Source: Priestia filamentosa (GTDB lineage: Bacteria; Bacillota; Bacilli; Bacillales; Bacillaceae_H). Taken from it: a stretch of 64,000 bases of DNA. Positions 8,030 through 15,884 of the stretch are shown here, in pieces. The translations under genes were made by a program, and so were the position numbers. Under the pieces are notes generated by a model that saw only the letters and a list, made by a program, of their open reading frames with translations, did not search any database and had not been told where the DNA came from. Each line of letters begins with the position of its first letter. Position 1 is the first letter of the stretch. Location of the stretch: contig NZ_FXAJ01000002.1 in assembly GCF_900177535.1 (NCBI RefSeq), positions 806,001 through 870,000 on the forward strand, given 5' to 3'.

Positions 8030-8665
8030 TTAATATCCAGTATCTTGTCTTTCATGATTTACTTTATTCTTATCTAAATAGGCTTGTTCAATTCGTTTCC
8101 ATGTGAAGCCAAGCTTTTCTCCTAAAAGGATAAATTGGGTAAACATATCATGATACTGATCTACAATACCCGCTGGTCTATCTAACCAAATGTTGCCTAG
8201 TAAATCGGAAATGGATACAAACACGCTGGTGAATTGTTGAATTACATTTCTATTTTTATTAAAACGTTCATTTCGTACAACATTCCCTGCTATAGATAGC
8301 TCCAATCCAATTGACAAGATAAAATGTAAGCAGTCAACGTACTCTTCAAGAAGTGAATTTTTATCTTTTACAAAACCAGTTTCTTCGCAATCATTGCAAG
8401 ACTCTGTCTCATACTGAGATTCAAATGCGTCAAAGAAGTCAATAAATCCTTTCCCTTTGCATATTGGACATTTCTCTTTAACTCTCGGTTCCTGATCATT
8501 ACTCCATTTCTTAAAGCCTCTATGCTCATTGGCGCATTCACCTAGTTCAACTTGTAAAGCAAGCAACTTCCATTCTAAATTATTTTGACCTTTTAATTCT
8601 GGGTGCTTATCTAGGATTTTTTCATCTAATACCTTTTGAATTTTAAACAATCTCTCCAGGTTCAT
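8030..8665 (-). CDS. Dimeric dUTPase (all-alpha NTP pyrophosphatase) with cysteine insertion
   Basis: 211 residues. This family hydrolyses dUTP to dUMP and keeps uracil out of phage DNA. Metal-binding motifs are ELGECANE (residues 40-47) and EEYVDCLHF (about 107-115). Between them is an inserted segment with two cysteine pairs, CPICKGKGF and CNDCEETGF, that looks like a DnaJ-type zinc knuckle. Its position among replication genes fits. Confidence 0.8.
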   Translation of the reverse strand: MNLERLFKIQKVLDEKILDKHPELKGQNNLEWKLLALQVELGECANEHRGFKKWSNDQEPRVKEKCPICKGKGFIDFFDAFESQYETESCNDCEETGFVKDKNSLLEEYVDCLHFILSIGLELSIAGNVVRNERFNKNRNVIQQFTSVFVSISDLLGNIWLDRPAGIVDQYHDMFTQFILLGEKLGFTWKRIEQAYLDKNKVNHERQDTGY

Positions 8666-8703
8666 TTAACGTTCTCCCCCTTTTTAGCTTCTGAGGCAAT
8701 TTC

Positions 8704-8835
8704 TTATAATGCAAAGAATGTATCCTGACCAAGCCCTTGAGCAATTAGCAAAGCTTCACGCGGTGTTTTTCCATCCTCCTCAACCAATGCTGCCAAACCT
8801 GTGATAATCAACATCTCACCTTTTGAATATTTCAT
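8704..8835 (-). CDS. Short conserved-looking phage protein
   Basis: 43 residues: MKYSKGEML, a hydrophobic helix, EEDGKTPREALLIAQGLGQDTFFAL. GGAG precedes the ATG by nine bases. It lies between the cysteine-rich small proteins and the dUTPase, all in one direction. No function can be assigned. Confidence 0.55.
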   Translation of the reverse strand: MKYSKGEMLIITGLAALVEEDGKTPREALLIAQGLGQDTFFAL

Positions 8836-8862
8836 TTCAAAACTCTCCACCCTCACCACTCC

Positions 8863-9069
8863 TTATATAAGTGTCAACTGTTCATACTGCTCTTTCCGTT
8901 TAACAACTGGCTTCCGTTTTCCTTCCACTTCGATATGATCCATGTAAGCTCCGCAGCATGATAGTTTAATAACTGGTTTTGAGTATGTTTCCTTATGTCT
9001 ACAAGCCGTGCAAAAATAATAGTATGTAGATTCGTAGTTGGGTAACGGCTCGATTATATGTTTTTTCAC
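8863..9069 (-). CDS. Small cysteine-containing phage protein
   Basis: 68 residues with CTAC at 20-23 and SCCG near 38, spaced like a small zinc-binding fold, and a basic C-terminus (GKRKPVVKRKEQYEQ). The start overlaps the previous stop by 4 bases (ATGA). No family recognised. Confidence 0.55.
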   Translation of the reverse strand: MKKHIIEPLPNYESTYYYFCTACRHKETYSKPVIKLSCCGAYMDHIEVEGKRKPVVKRKEQYEQLTLI

Positions 9070-9251
9070 TTGTACGTCACATTCATCTGCTGGCCTTGCT
9101 CAGACATTTTACGAATGTGAATGTGTTCAAGCTCCGTTAGTGTTAACTCGTATAATTGGCACCCATCTAAGCATTTTGTGTAGCCGAATTTATAAATAAG
9201 ACGATTGATTAAATGGTCCTTTCGTTCTTCCACGCTTTTCATTAACCGCAC
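9066..9251 (-). CDS. FbpA-like small basic protein
   Basis: 61 residues starting at a GTG that lies 7 bases after GGAGG and overlaps the upstream stop by 10 bases. The core SVEERKDHLINRLIYKFG plus QLYELTLTELE is the pattern of Fur-regulated basic protein A of Bacillus, where these proteins act as helpers in the iron-sparing response. Here it is phage-encoded and not visibly Fur-regulated. Function in the phage is unknown. Confidence 0.6.
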   Translation of the reverse strand: MRLMKSVEERKDHLINRLIYKFGYTKCLDGCQLYELTLTELEHIHIRKMSEQGQQMNVTYK

Positions 9252-9436
9252 TGTTTATCCTCCAGTTCCCAAATAGCCATAAGGCCTTGTAATCTTTTCT
9301 GTTGCAAATGTAAATCGATGTTTAGATAATGTCTGTCATTTGAACCTAACTGCGTGCAATTTGGGCAAGCAGCAAATTCATATACCCCTATATGACCGTG
9401 ATGAACAGCTCCGACTCCATTACATAAATGACACAT
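9242..9436 (-). CDS. Small zinc-knuckle-like phage protein
   Basis: 64 residues with CHLC (2-5) and CPNC (24-27), a likely four-cysteine zinc site, followed by a helical C-terminal half. It follows the helicase loader gene closely. Function unknown. Confidence 0.55.
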   Translation of the reverse strand: MCHLCNGVGAVHHGHIGVYEFAACPNCTQLGSNDRHYLNIDLHLQQKRLQGLMAIWELEDKQCG

Positions 9437-9449
9437 TGCATTCTCCCCT

Positions 9450-10250
9450 TTACGATAAGCGATGATTTAATTCGCGACGACTCCCTACAATTTCAACTAG
9501 ATACGATTTACACATTTGATAAATTCGAGATCCTAACGCTTCATCAATGTCTAGTAAGTCATCGATAAGACATTCAGATGAGATTAAGAGTGGTTTATGA
9601 TTGAGATAACGATAGTTGATGACTGAATACATGGTCTTTACTTCAAACTCCGTAGCACTTCTTTTAAACAGGTCATCGATAAAAAGAACCTCTACTTGTT
9701 TCATTTGCTCAATTTTGCCTTCCATAGAGTCAAAATCATCTTTGAAAGCATCAAAGCCTTCACGGAATGGAAAGTATAGAACGGGTACCTTCTTCTGTAG
9801 CAAATTGTTCGATATGGCTGTGAGTAAGTGTGTCTTCCCTGCTCCTGGATTCCCTAGTAGAGCAATGCTGTTCTCCCGTGACTCCTTTAGTTCACCATAA
9901 CGCTTTACATAAGCTAACGACGTTCTCTGAGCATGTACTACTGAAGAGTGCTTACCTTCTAAGCTGAAATTCTTAAACCCTAACTTCGTAAACTCTTCTG
10001 TAATATGAGAAGTTTTAAATAACCGATCAATCTTTCTTTGCTCTCTGCAGCTGCATATCTTAGCAGTATCGTTATTAATGAACACTAGCCCTTTATCTTT
10101 ACAAACTTCACATTTATAAGAGTTCATTGATGCTGTCGTCGATGTTGTGCTCGACTGGTTTGTGGAAGTCACTTTGTTTTCGTTCGCTTTCCTGCGTAGA
10201 TCGTTGAGCACTTCTTCCATAGTGTTGAACTTTCCCCTTGCTTTGGCCAT
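9450..10250 (-). CDS. DnaC-like helicase loader (YqaM type)
   Basis: 266 residues. Loads replicative helicase at the phage origin. An N-terminal CxxC...CxC segment (CEVCKDKG, CSCREQ, residues 48-75) precedes an AAA+ core with Walker A GNPGAGKTH near 138 and Walker B VLFIDDLF near 188. AAAGGAGG stands ten bases before the ATG. The first 137 bases overlap the 3' end of the DnaD-like gene in another frame. Confidence 0.85.
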   Translation of the reverse strand: MAKARGKFNTMEEVLNDLRRKANENKVTSTNQSSTTSTTASMNSYKCEVCKDKGLVFINNDTAKICSCREQRKIDRLFKTSHITEEFTKLGFKNFSLEGKHSSVVHAQRTSLAYVKRYGELKESRENSIALLGNPGAGKTHLLTAISNNLLQKKVPVLYFPFREGFDAFKDDFDSMEGKIEQMKQVEVLFIDDLFKRSATEFEVKTMYSVINYRYLNHKPLLISSECLIDDLLDIDEALGSRIYQMCKSYLVEIVGSRRELNHRLS

Positions 10251-10866
10251 TTCGTTTCTTCCTCCTTTTCTCTAATTCCAGAGCTCGAATATCGTCCATT
10301 GTTCGAGCATTTTTTCCGTGCCAATCCTTTAAGATAGCTTCGATGTATTTCCAATTCCTTGCGTTATGCTCCACAGCTACTTTCATAGCAGCAATGATAA
10401 CTTCCTGATTTCCGTCAAAGTCATCTATCCATTGATTAATATTTTCAGCAATCATGGGGGCTAAAATCCCTATCTGTTGCTGGTAAAAATCATGAGTATT
10501 TTCTTCACTCTTAACTGGGAGCTGTGGCGCTTCTGTTTGGCTCTCTTTAGGCTTTTGATATGTTGTAAGCTTTTGGTATTCGTCATAATTTTTGACTGTA
10601 ATAAGAATGCCTCTGTTTTGTTTGAGCGTTTCCTTCTGAATAAGGTCCTGACTCTCCAAACGTTTAATAGAATTTGTGATAATATTAGCTGTTACTTTCA
10701 TTTCTTTGGCTAGATCCTTCACCACATATCGTTGCTGGCCCCGTTCGCAATAATCTGTAGTAGCAAAGTTCGCTTCATCTACAAACAACCCGTACAAAGC
10801 TTTATCAAATCGATTTGAAAAGGATAACCGGGGCTTGATGACGTACCCCGATGTTAAATTGTTCAT
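10114..10866 (-). CDS. DnaD-like phage replication initiator (YqaL type)
   Basis: 250 residues. Its N-terminal part is a winged helix (VVKDLAKEMKVTANIITNSIKRLESQDLI, about 47-75); the C-terminal DnaD-type domain has WIDDFDGNQEVIIAAMKVAVEHNARNWKYIEAILKDWHGKNART (about 146-192), followed by a basic tail. It pairs with the loader, as in the Bacillus skin element. GGAGGAGAC precedes the ATG. Its last 137 bases overlap the loader gene. Confidence 0.85.
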   Translation of the reverse strand: MNNLTSGYVIKPRLSFSNRFDKALYGLFVDEANFATTDYCERGQQRYVVKDLAKEMKVTANIITNSIKRLESQDLIQKETLKQNRGILITVKNYDEYQKLTTYQKPKESQTEAPQLPVKSEENTHDFYQQQIGILAPMIAENINQWIDDFDGNQEVIIAAMKVAVEHNARNWKYIEAILKDWHGKNARTMDDIRALELEKRRKKRNGQSKGKVQHYGRSAQRSTQESERKQSDFHKPVEHNIDDSINELL

Positions 10867-10879
10867 GCCCCGTCTCCTC

Positions 10880-11038
10880 CTACTTTTTTATACAAATAGC
10901 GTGATGTTTTGTGATACTGACCAACTCAAGATTAGGATGATATTTTGCTAGAAATGCCTTGATGTATTGCTCATATTGTTCTGCATCTGAAGACATCCAC
11001 TTATAACAACTTGGAAAAGAAACTTCATATTGCATCAT
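10880..11038 (-). CDS. Small protein between recT and the initiator gene
   Basis: 52 residues from an ATG that overlaps the recT stop (ATGA); a second ATG follows directly. The sequence MQYEVSFPSCYKWMSSDAEQYEQYIKAFLAKYHP is acidic and helical with no recognised motif. It ends 14 bases before the initiator start. Coupling and spacing support translation. Confidence 0.55.
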   Translation of the reverse strand: MMQYEVSFPSCYKWMSSDAEQYEQYIKAFLAKYHPNLELVSITKHHAICIKK

Positions 11039-11955
11039 TTGTTAAACGGTAGGTCATCATCTTGGATTTCGACACCATCAAAAGCGCTTGGTTTTTCTTT
11101 TGAAATAGGAGCTTCTAGTTCACTTACTGGCTCATCGTCTTCAAGCTTGTACTCTGCATCAATAAAGGATTCACCGAACTGTCCTTCTTTTACCTGACTG
11201 ATAGAGTTATCTTGATTTAGACCTTCCATAACCGTTTTTGTTTCTTGCTGCTCAATTGAGATAGGAGCTGTTTTTAAGAGCTTAATAAGAGCTGTTTTCT
11301 TCGCCATTTCTGTAAAATGGTCTTTCCACGGACCAAATACATTTCCGTTCTTTTGGCTTTTTGTAAAACGATCACGATGGCTTTCTACTTGTTTGCGACT
11401 CATTACTACAAAGTCATAAGCACCATCTTTTAATTTGTACACCGCATAGAAATGAGTGATTTTGTCTTCATCATCTTCACCACAAGGTTTATGTTTTAAA
11501 TCCTTTTCTAAGCCATAGCTGTAATCAAATTCATCACCTTCATATACTTCATGAGCATAAACACTTGTGATTTCCCCTGTACGTCTTGCTAAGTCAATCA
11601 AACCGCGATATCCAAGCTGAAATTGTGCTTCCATCTTTTTTGTTTTTCCGTTAAAGAATGGAACGATATAAGCGTGACCTAGAAGGTTTGGTTCAACACC
11701 AAGTACTGAGCAATTCACTACAGCCCCCACAATCGTTTCTGGCGTACATTCCATTAACTTAGGGTTACGACTTACGGCATTAAGTCCGATACGCACTAGA
11801 CGTTCAGGTGTAACGTGTTTTGGAGCAATTGATTTAATAGCTTTGAATTGGTCTTTGAACATATCGTTCAGTTGCCCTTGGAAGCTGTTTTGTTGCTTTG
11901 CAACCCCAGTTTTTTTCTTTGCTAATTGATTTTTAATTGTCGTGTTTGTAGCCAT
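11035..11955 (-). CDS. recT: RecT single-strand annealing protein (YqaK)
   Basis: 306 residues. Binds single-stranded DNA and anneals complementary strands in phage recombination. Conserved RecT blocks are VRIGLNAVSRNPKLMECTP, SVLGVEPNLLGHAYIVPF, EAQFQLGYRGLIDLARR and FTEMAKKTALIKLLK. The C-terminus is acidic and probably flexible. It follows the YqaJ nuclease, its expected exonuclease partner. Confidence 0.93.
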   Translation of the reverse strand: MATNTTIKNQLAKKKTGVAKQQNSFQGQLNDMFKDQFKAIKSIAPKHVTPERLVRIGLNAVSRNPKLMECTPETIVGAVVNCSVLGVEPNLLGHAYIVPFFNGKTKKMEAQFQLGYRGLIDLARRTGEITSVYAHEVYEGDEFDYSYGLEKDLKHKPCGEDDEDKITHFYAVYKLKDGAYDFVVMSRKQVESHRDRFTKSQKNGNVFGPWKDHFTEMAKKTALIKLLKTAPISIEQQETKTVMEGLNQDNSISQVKEGQFGESFIDAEYKLEDDEPVSELEAPISKEKPSAFDGVEIQDDDLPFNK

Positions 11956-11969
11956 TTATAAAATCCTCC

Positions 11970-12902
11970 TTATTTAAAACCGAATCGACGGTGTGAACTT
12001 GTTTTTGTATATTTTCCAAACAAATCTGGATGGTCTTTTTCAAAAGACTTAGCATCGAACCGATTGGACTGAATGGTTTTCCATATGACCATATGATTTT
12101 TTGTTACGCCCCGCTCATTTTCCCCTAGCATGGCTTTTAAACGATTCTCAATTTCTTTAACTTTAGTGTTTGCTTCTGCCCTGGACTGTCTAGCTTCTTC
12201 ATACTCTTCTAGCAAGCTATCAACCGTATCAGGAAGCTCAATTTCCTCGTCTATACCTTGAGGATACATATGGCTTAACAAATCCGTTGAAGCGTCTGAA
12301 CCATCGAATAAAGGCGGCTCTTTCATGAGTACATGGTCATTCCAGAAGCTAACCTCAATGTCTATGAGTTGTTCAATTAACTCCTCATCACGATCAACTT
12401 TTTTATAAACGAATTTGTTTCCCCCAATAAGAACAGCAATCCACCAAGCTTCATATCCTGTCACCGCCATATAATGTTGACATTGAATAAGATAAGCAGC
12501 TGGTACTTCATCTTCTTCCCATTCACCCTTGAGGTATTCAGAAGCTGTTTTACACTCCAGGCCAATTCTTTCGCCAATAATCAGGCGATCTACGTTTGCT
12601 AGGATAAAAGGATGTTTTGGATGCTGTAGCATTGCATTTTTGCGTCTTACCTTAAGGCCTGTACGCTTAGAAAACTCTTTTGCTACAAAGTCCTCTAGCT
12701 GTGTTCCGAAATAAGCAGCCTCACTATTAATATCTTCATCTGGTGCCTCACCGATTTTTTCAAGATAGACCGCTACAGGTGATTTCCATTTACTTAACCC
12801 TGCAATGGCAGCTGCATCTGAGCCACCAATGCCCTTTTTACGTTGTTCAAGCCATTCTTCACGGCTCATATCTTGTGTAGAAACCAAAACAGTTGATTCC
12901 AT
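11970..12902 (-). CDS. yqaJ: YqaJ-family phage recombinase nuclease
   Basis: 310 residues. It is a lambda-exonuclease-like nuclease that makes the single strands used by RecT. Motifs: RKKGIGGSDAAAIAGLSKW (about 21-39), an acidic metal site in LANVDRLIIGERIGLECKTA (about 97-116) and QCQHYMAVTG (about 135). AAGGAGG precedes the ATG. The pair yqaJ-recT is a standard skin-type module. Confidence 0.92.
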   Translation of the reverse strand: MESTVLVSTQDMSREEWLEQRKKGIGGSDAAAIAGLSKWKSPVAVYLEKIGEAPDEDINSEAAYFGTQLEDFVAKEFSKRTGLKVRRKNAMLQHPKHPFILANVDRLIIGERIGLECKTASEYLKGEWEEDEVPAAYLIQCQHYMAVTGYEAWWIAVLIGGNKFVYKKVDRDEELIEQLIDIEVSFWNDHVLMKEPPLFDGSDASTDLLSHMYPQGIDEEIELPDTVDSLLEEYEEARQSRAEANTKVKEIENRLKAMLGENERGVTKNHMVIWKTIQSNRFDAKSFEKDHPDLFGKYTKTSSHRRFGFK

Positions 12903-12997
12903 GGCCTACCTCCTTGATTTTTAGAGGTCCATACGCTAAAATAAAAACAACTTAACATTTCGTATGAACCTGAGCTCGTAGTTACCGCTACGGGCTT

Positions 12998-13210
12998 TTA
13001 TTCTGCCTCCGAAAACTTAAATTCATAAACTTCTTTGAGATACTTCTCCAAGTCTTCTTTTAATACCACTTCACCAGTCGCTGGATCTTCTACAATGTCA
13101 TCACCAGCTAAAAGCTCTGTTCCGAAGTAATCAACACCTGCATGTTCTGATTGTTCTACCATGTTTGGATAGCCTGTCCTATTGATTTGAGTGATTTCAG
13201 GATGCTCCAT
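12998..13210 (-). CDS. yqaI: YqaI-like phage protein
   Basis: 70 residues, acidic. The pattern YFGTELLAGDDIVEDPATGEVVLKEDLEKYLKE resembles YqaI of the skin element, and the gene lies next to yqaJ as there. Function unknown. The call rests on remembered family pattern and gene order. Confidence 0.65.
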   Translation of the reverse strand: MEHPEITQINRTGYPNMVEQSEHAGVDYFGTELLAGDDIVEDPATGEVVLKEDLEKYLKEVYEFKFSEAE

Positions 13211-13358
13211 TTACTTTTCCTCCTCTCGCATGTAATTTCCAAAAATGCTGTTGCTTTTTACGAGCAAACTGAGCGACATTGAAACGTCCTTGCAAAATCA
13301 TTCGAATCTCAAATTCCAGAAAGAAAGATGACAACTCCGACGCTTTTACGTTATTCAA
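13197..13358 (-). CDS. Small basic phage protein with TTG start
   Basis: 53 residues from a TTG at 13358, which has AAGGAGG 8 bases upstream; no upstream in-frame ATG has a site. The product is helical and becomes strongly basic (RKKQQHFWKLHARGGK). It overlaps the yqaI start by 14 bases. Just upstream is a G/C-rich hairpin (CTGGGG...CCCCAG, 13413-13428). Function unknown. Confidence 0.5.
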   Translation of the reverse strand: MNNVKASELSSFFLEFEIRMILQGRFNVAQFARKKQQHFWKLHARGGKVNGAS

Positions 13359-13471
13359 TTGTTTAACCTCCTTCGTCTGTCTCATCAGTGCCAGGCGACG
13401 AACCCTGACAGACTGGGGAACCCCCCAGTTTCGACCTTGTTTTATAAGGGTTTTCGTGGTATAATTTAAGC

Positions 13472-13533
13472 ATTCCAATATATGTTTCAACCTTTCAGCA
13501 GTAAGCTACTTCCGATAGCTTGCTGTTTTTATT
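13472..13533 (+). ncRNA. Possible short antisense RNA in the early region
   Basis: On the plus strand, a -35 TTGTTT (13437-13442), a 17-base spacer and an extended -10 TGGTATAAT (13457-13465) are followed by a terminator (CAGTAAGCTA/TAGCTTGCTG, then TTTTTATTTT, 13499-13535). The RNA of about 62 nt would run antisense to the end of the gene at 13495-13779. No translated frame with a ribosome site is present. Promoter and terminator in register make this more than chance, but it is untested. Confidence 0.45.
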
Positions 13534-13779
13534 TTGCTTAAGTGGGTATCGAGAGACGATATCTACATCAAACCCTTGCGCTTGTAATTTCATTGCTAGT
13601 TTGTGTGCTTCTGTTGGTGCACTAAGTGTTTGAAGATGTTGAGCAAGACAGACAATTTGATAAGCCTCATGTTCAAGTTCTCCCTCGTTTGTTTGAGTAA
13701 GTATCCATAAATCTTCCGCAAGTTCTTTTAATTGTTGAGCAGTTTCATGAATCTTTTCCATGCGCTCGCTGTTCCTCAT
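13495..13779 (-). CDS. Hypothetical early phage protein
   Basis: 94 residues, mostly helical: METAQQLKEL-like N-terminus, EHEAYQIVCLAQHLQTL, then KLAMKLQAQGFDVDIVSRYPL. It overlaps the upstream regulator stop by 4 bases (ATGA). It occupies the place of yqaH, but I cannot confirm homology. Function unknown. Confidence 0.6.
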   Translation of the reverse strand: MRNSERMEKIHETAQQLKELAEDLWILTQTNEGELEHEAYQIVCLAQHLQTLSAPTEAHKLAMKLQAQGFDVDIVSRYPLKQNKNSKLSEVAYC

Positions 13780-14288
13780 TGAACAAGCCCCCTTGATTTG
13801 AATGACAACTCCATTTGTTGGTCCACTTCTTTCAAAGAAAATCCATACTGATCACAAAACGCTGCAAGTAAGTTATATTCCGCGGCTATTTTTTCAGCGT
13901 ATTCTTTTACAAAACGCCTTGCCTCTTCCCTTTCCGTTTCGTTTGCAAATTCAGCTGGTACGTGCCAGAAGTCTTTATCCCAGAACTCCATTGCTTCACG
14001 ACGTTCTTTTTCTACAAGCATCCTGAGCGATGCCACATCACGTTTGACGCGCTTACCATCCATGAAAGGAACTAAATTAATACCGGTTGTTTCTCTGAAC
14101 GTTGCTACATAATATTTGAAACTATCAATCCCTCTTGCAAGTATTGGCTTTGCATCCTTTCCTACTGGGCGAGTTCCGTTTATCCACTTAGAAATAGTTG
14201 ATTGATCATAGCCAACCTCCTCCCCAAATTCCATTTGAGTGAATCCTTTTTCCTTAATTGCTCCTTTTAAGTCTGCTTTACGTTTCAT
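13776..14288 (-). CDS. XRE-family helix-turn-helix phage regulator
   Basis: 170 residues. An N-terminal Cro/CI-type helix-turn-helix (GFTQMEFGEEVGYDQSTISKWINGTRP, residues 15-41) is followed by a long helical region that may mediate oligomerisation. GGAG lies upstream. It sits in the early operon, so it likely controls early transcription rather than immunity. Confidence 0.7.
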   Translation of the reverse strand: MKRKADLKGAIKEKGFTQMEFGEEVGYDQSTISKWINGTRPVGKDAKPILARGIDSFKYYVATFRETTGINLVPFMDGKRVKRDVASLRMLVEKERREAMEFWDKDFWHVPAEFANETEREEARRFVKEYAEKIAAEYNLLAAFCDQYGFSLKEVDQQMELSFKSRGLVQ

Positions 14289-14391
14289 ACTGATTCTCCT
14301 GTCCTATTAAATTGTATTTTTCTGTTTGAACAGCCATAAAACACTGGTTTATTGATGGCGGTTTCGCATGTTACCCTATAATTAAGAGCTA

Positions 14392-14697
14392 TTAAATAAT
14401 TTTGCGATTGGAATGAGTGTTATCTTCAATCCAACGTGTATTGTTCTCGATCCAAATAATAAATTTATGTTTAGGAATTCTCGTTCCAGCTAACTTGAAT
14501 ACCGGGAAATCTGAACGATTCATCAATTCTGACATCTTTGTTTGCTTGATTCCTAGAATCTCTCTTACGTGGGCAGTGGTTAACATACTTGGGTATTCAC
14601 TTAACCACTCATTTTCTGTAGGTGATGGAGTTACACTTTGTTTGAACTTTTCTAACTCTTGTTGAAAGATTTCTCGAATTGATTCTTCAAAACTCAT
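14392..14697 (-). CDS. Excisionase-like DNA-binding protein
   Basis: 101 residues. The central part MLTTAHVREILGIKQTKMSELMNRSDFPVFKLAGTRIPKHKFIIWIEN is a MerR/Xis-type winged helix (HTH_17 pattern), preceded by an acidic helix. Such proteins direct excision or act as transcription factors. AAAGGAGG precedes the ATG, which overlaps the stop of the preceding small gene. Confidence 0.65.
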   Translation of the reverse strand: MSFEESIREIFQQELEKFKQSVTPSPTENEWLSEYPSMLTTAHVREILGIKQTKMSELMNRSDFPVFKLAGTRIPKHKFIIWIENNTRWIEDNTHSNRKII

Positions 14698-14831
14698 TTA
14701 TGAGCGCCTCCTTTACGCCAATTTGTGAAGCGTTCCTTTTCTTCTATGAAGATGTAAATGATTAGACCAACGCTGAACCAGAATGCTGGAACTATCAAGA
14801 AAGCCATTTTTAAAAATTCTGACATGGACAT
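14694..14831 (-). CDS. 45-residue single-TM peptide
   Basis: One membrane helix (MAFLIVPAFWFSVGLIIYIFI, residues 9-28) and a basic tail EEKERFTNWRKGGAHK. Start may be at 14831 or 14825. The stop overlaps the next start (ATGA), so it is probably translated. Function unknown. Confidence 0.5.
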   Translation of the reverse strand: MSMSEFLKMAFLIVPAFWFSVGLIIYIFIEEKERFTNWRKGGAHK

Positions 14832-14846
14832 ATATGGAACCCCCTA

Positions 14847-15623
14847 TTAAGCTGGTTTTGAAAACTGTTTAATGAGTTTATTAATAAAATAGACTTGACC
14901 TTTACCTGTGATTTTAGGTGTTCTCGTTTTCTTCATTTCGCCATTTGAACCCGTGCGTATTCCATGTTTGATGACAATGACACCAAGATCTAAAGATTTT
15001 TGAGTAGGCATATTCCACATATCGCCCTTTTGTTTGCAAAGGTAGCCGTTAACACGTAACCAGCTGAACAATCTGTTAGCTCCGATATCAAGACCCTGTT
15101 GTTTTAGCGTGATCGCCAAATCCTTAACTAAAACCGTGTCTTCTGATACCGTTACAGCTTCTGCATAAACCACTTTAGGTTTTTGTTCATCAATTAACCG
15201 TTCAGCTTCCATACGTTTCTGCTGCTCATCTTTTAATTGAGTTGCAAGATTGATAATGGTATCTGGATTAAGTAATGCTCGTTCAATGGTTTCTGGTGTC
15301 ATATAAGCACCATGTTTACGAATTGAAGGAATAACTTCTTGTGTAACCCAACGTTTGAATTGTTTTGCTTGTTGTTTACGACTCGTGAGGATTAGACAAT
15401 AAAGACCGGATTCATTAATAGCTGTCATTTCTTGTTGACCACCAAGGGTGTCCACTACTACCGACTCCCTTTCATCAAGATCTAAGCGAGATATTGCATC
15501 TCGGTACTTACTGATTTCTAGCACTTCACAAACATCTTTAGCAATGAACCACGGTTCGTTATCCTTAACAACCGTTCTGATTTGATGGTTTTGATACTGA
15601 AACCATTTAGTTAACTTGTCCAC
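14847..15623 (-). CDS. Phage antirepressor (BRO-N / ANT)
   Basis: 258 residues. The BRO-N domain spans about 10-110 (WFIAKDVCEVLEISKYRDAISRLD, NESGLYCLILTSRKQQAKQFKRWVTQEVIPSIRKHG), followed by a helical linker and a KilA-C/ANT domain from about 150. Antirepressors act against the immunity repressor at induction. A GTG start with AGGAAG upstream is used. Located second in the early operon, as usual. Confidence 0.85.
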   Translation of the reverse strand: MDKLTKWFQYQNHQIRTVVKDNEPWFIAKDVCEVLEISKYRDAISRLDLDERESVVVDTLGGQQEMTAINESGLYCLILTSRKQQAKQFKRWVTQEVIPSIRKHGAYMTPETIERALLNPDTIINLATQLKDEQQKRMEAERLIDEQKPKVVYAEAVTVSEDTVLVKDLAITLKQQGLDIGANRLFSWLRVNGYLCKQKGDMWNMPTQKSLDLGVIVIKHGIRTGSNGEMKKTRTPKITGKGQVYFINKLIKQFSKPA

Positions 15624-15634
15624 GTTATAACTTC

Positions 15635-15865
15635 CTAAGCTAAACTCTTTTTATTCAACTTTACGTGGAATTCTTCTTCAAAAAAAACTGTTGCTGGAAC
15701 CTCTAATGCCTTTGCTATTATTTCTAATTCATTTGTAGTGATAGGTCTTTTTCCAGATTCTTTCATACTGTACCCCGATGTTGTCATATCAATCTTCTCA
15801 GCGATGAATGTTTGAGAAACGCCTTTAGACTTCCTTAAAAGTCTAATCTTTTCGTGTAACTTCAT
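15635..15865 (-). CDS. Cro-like XRE regulator, first early gene
   Basis: 76 residues from the ATG at 15865, 8 bases after AGGAGG. Helix-turn-helix SQTFIAEKIDMTTSGYSMKESGKRP (about 18-42), then NELEIIAKALEVPATVFFEEE. It is transcribed divergently from the ImmR-like gene across the operator region, so it is likely the Cro-type partner in the lysis-lysogeny switch. Confidence 0.8.
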   Translation of the reverse strand: MKLHEKIRLLRKSKGVSQTFIAEKIDMTTSGYSMKESGKRPITTNELEIIAKALEVPATVFFEEEFHVKLNKKSLA

Positions 15866-15884
15866 ATCTTTCACCTCCTCTAAA

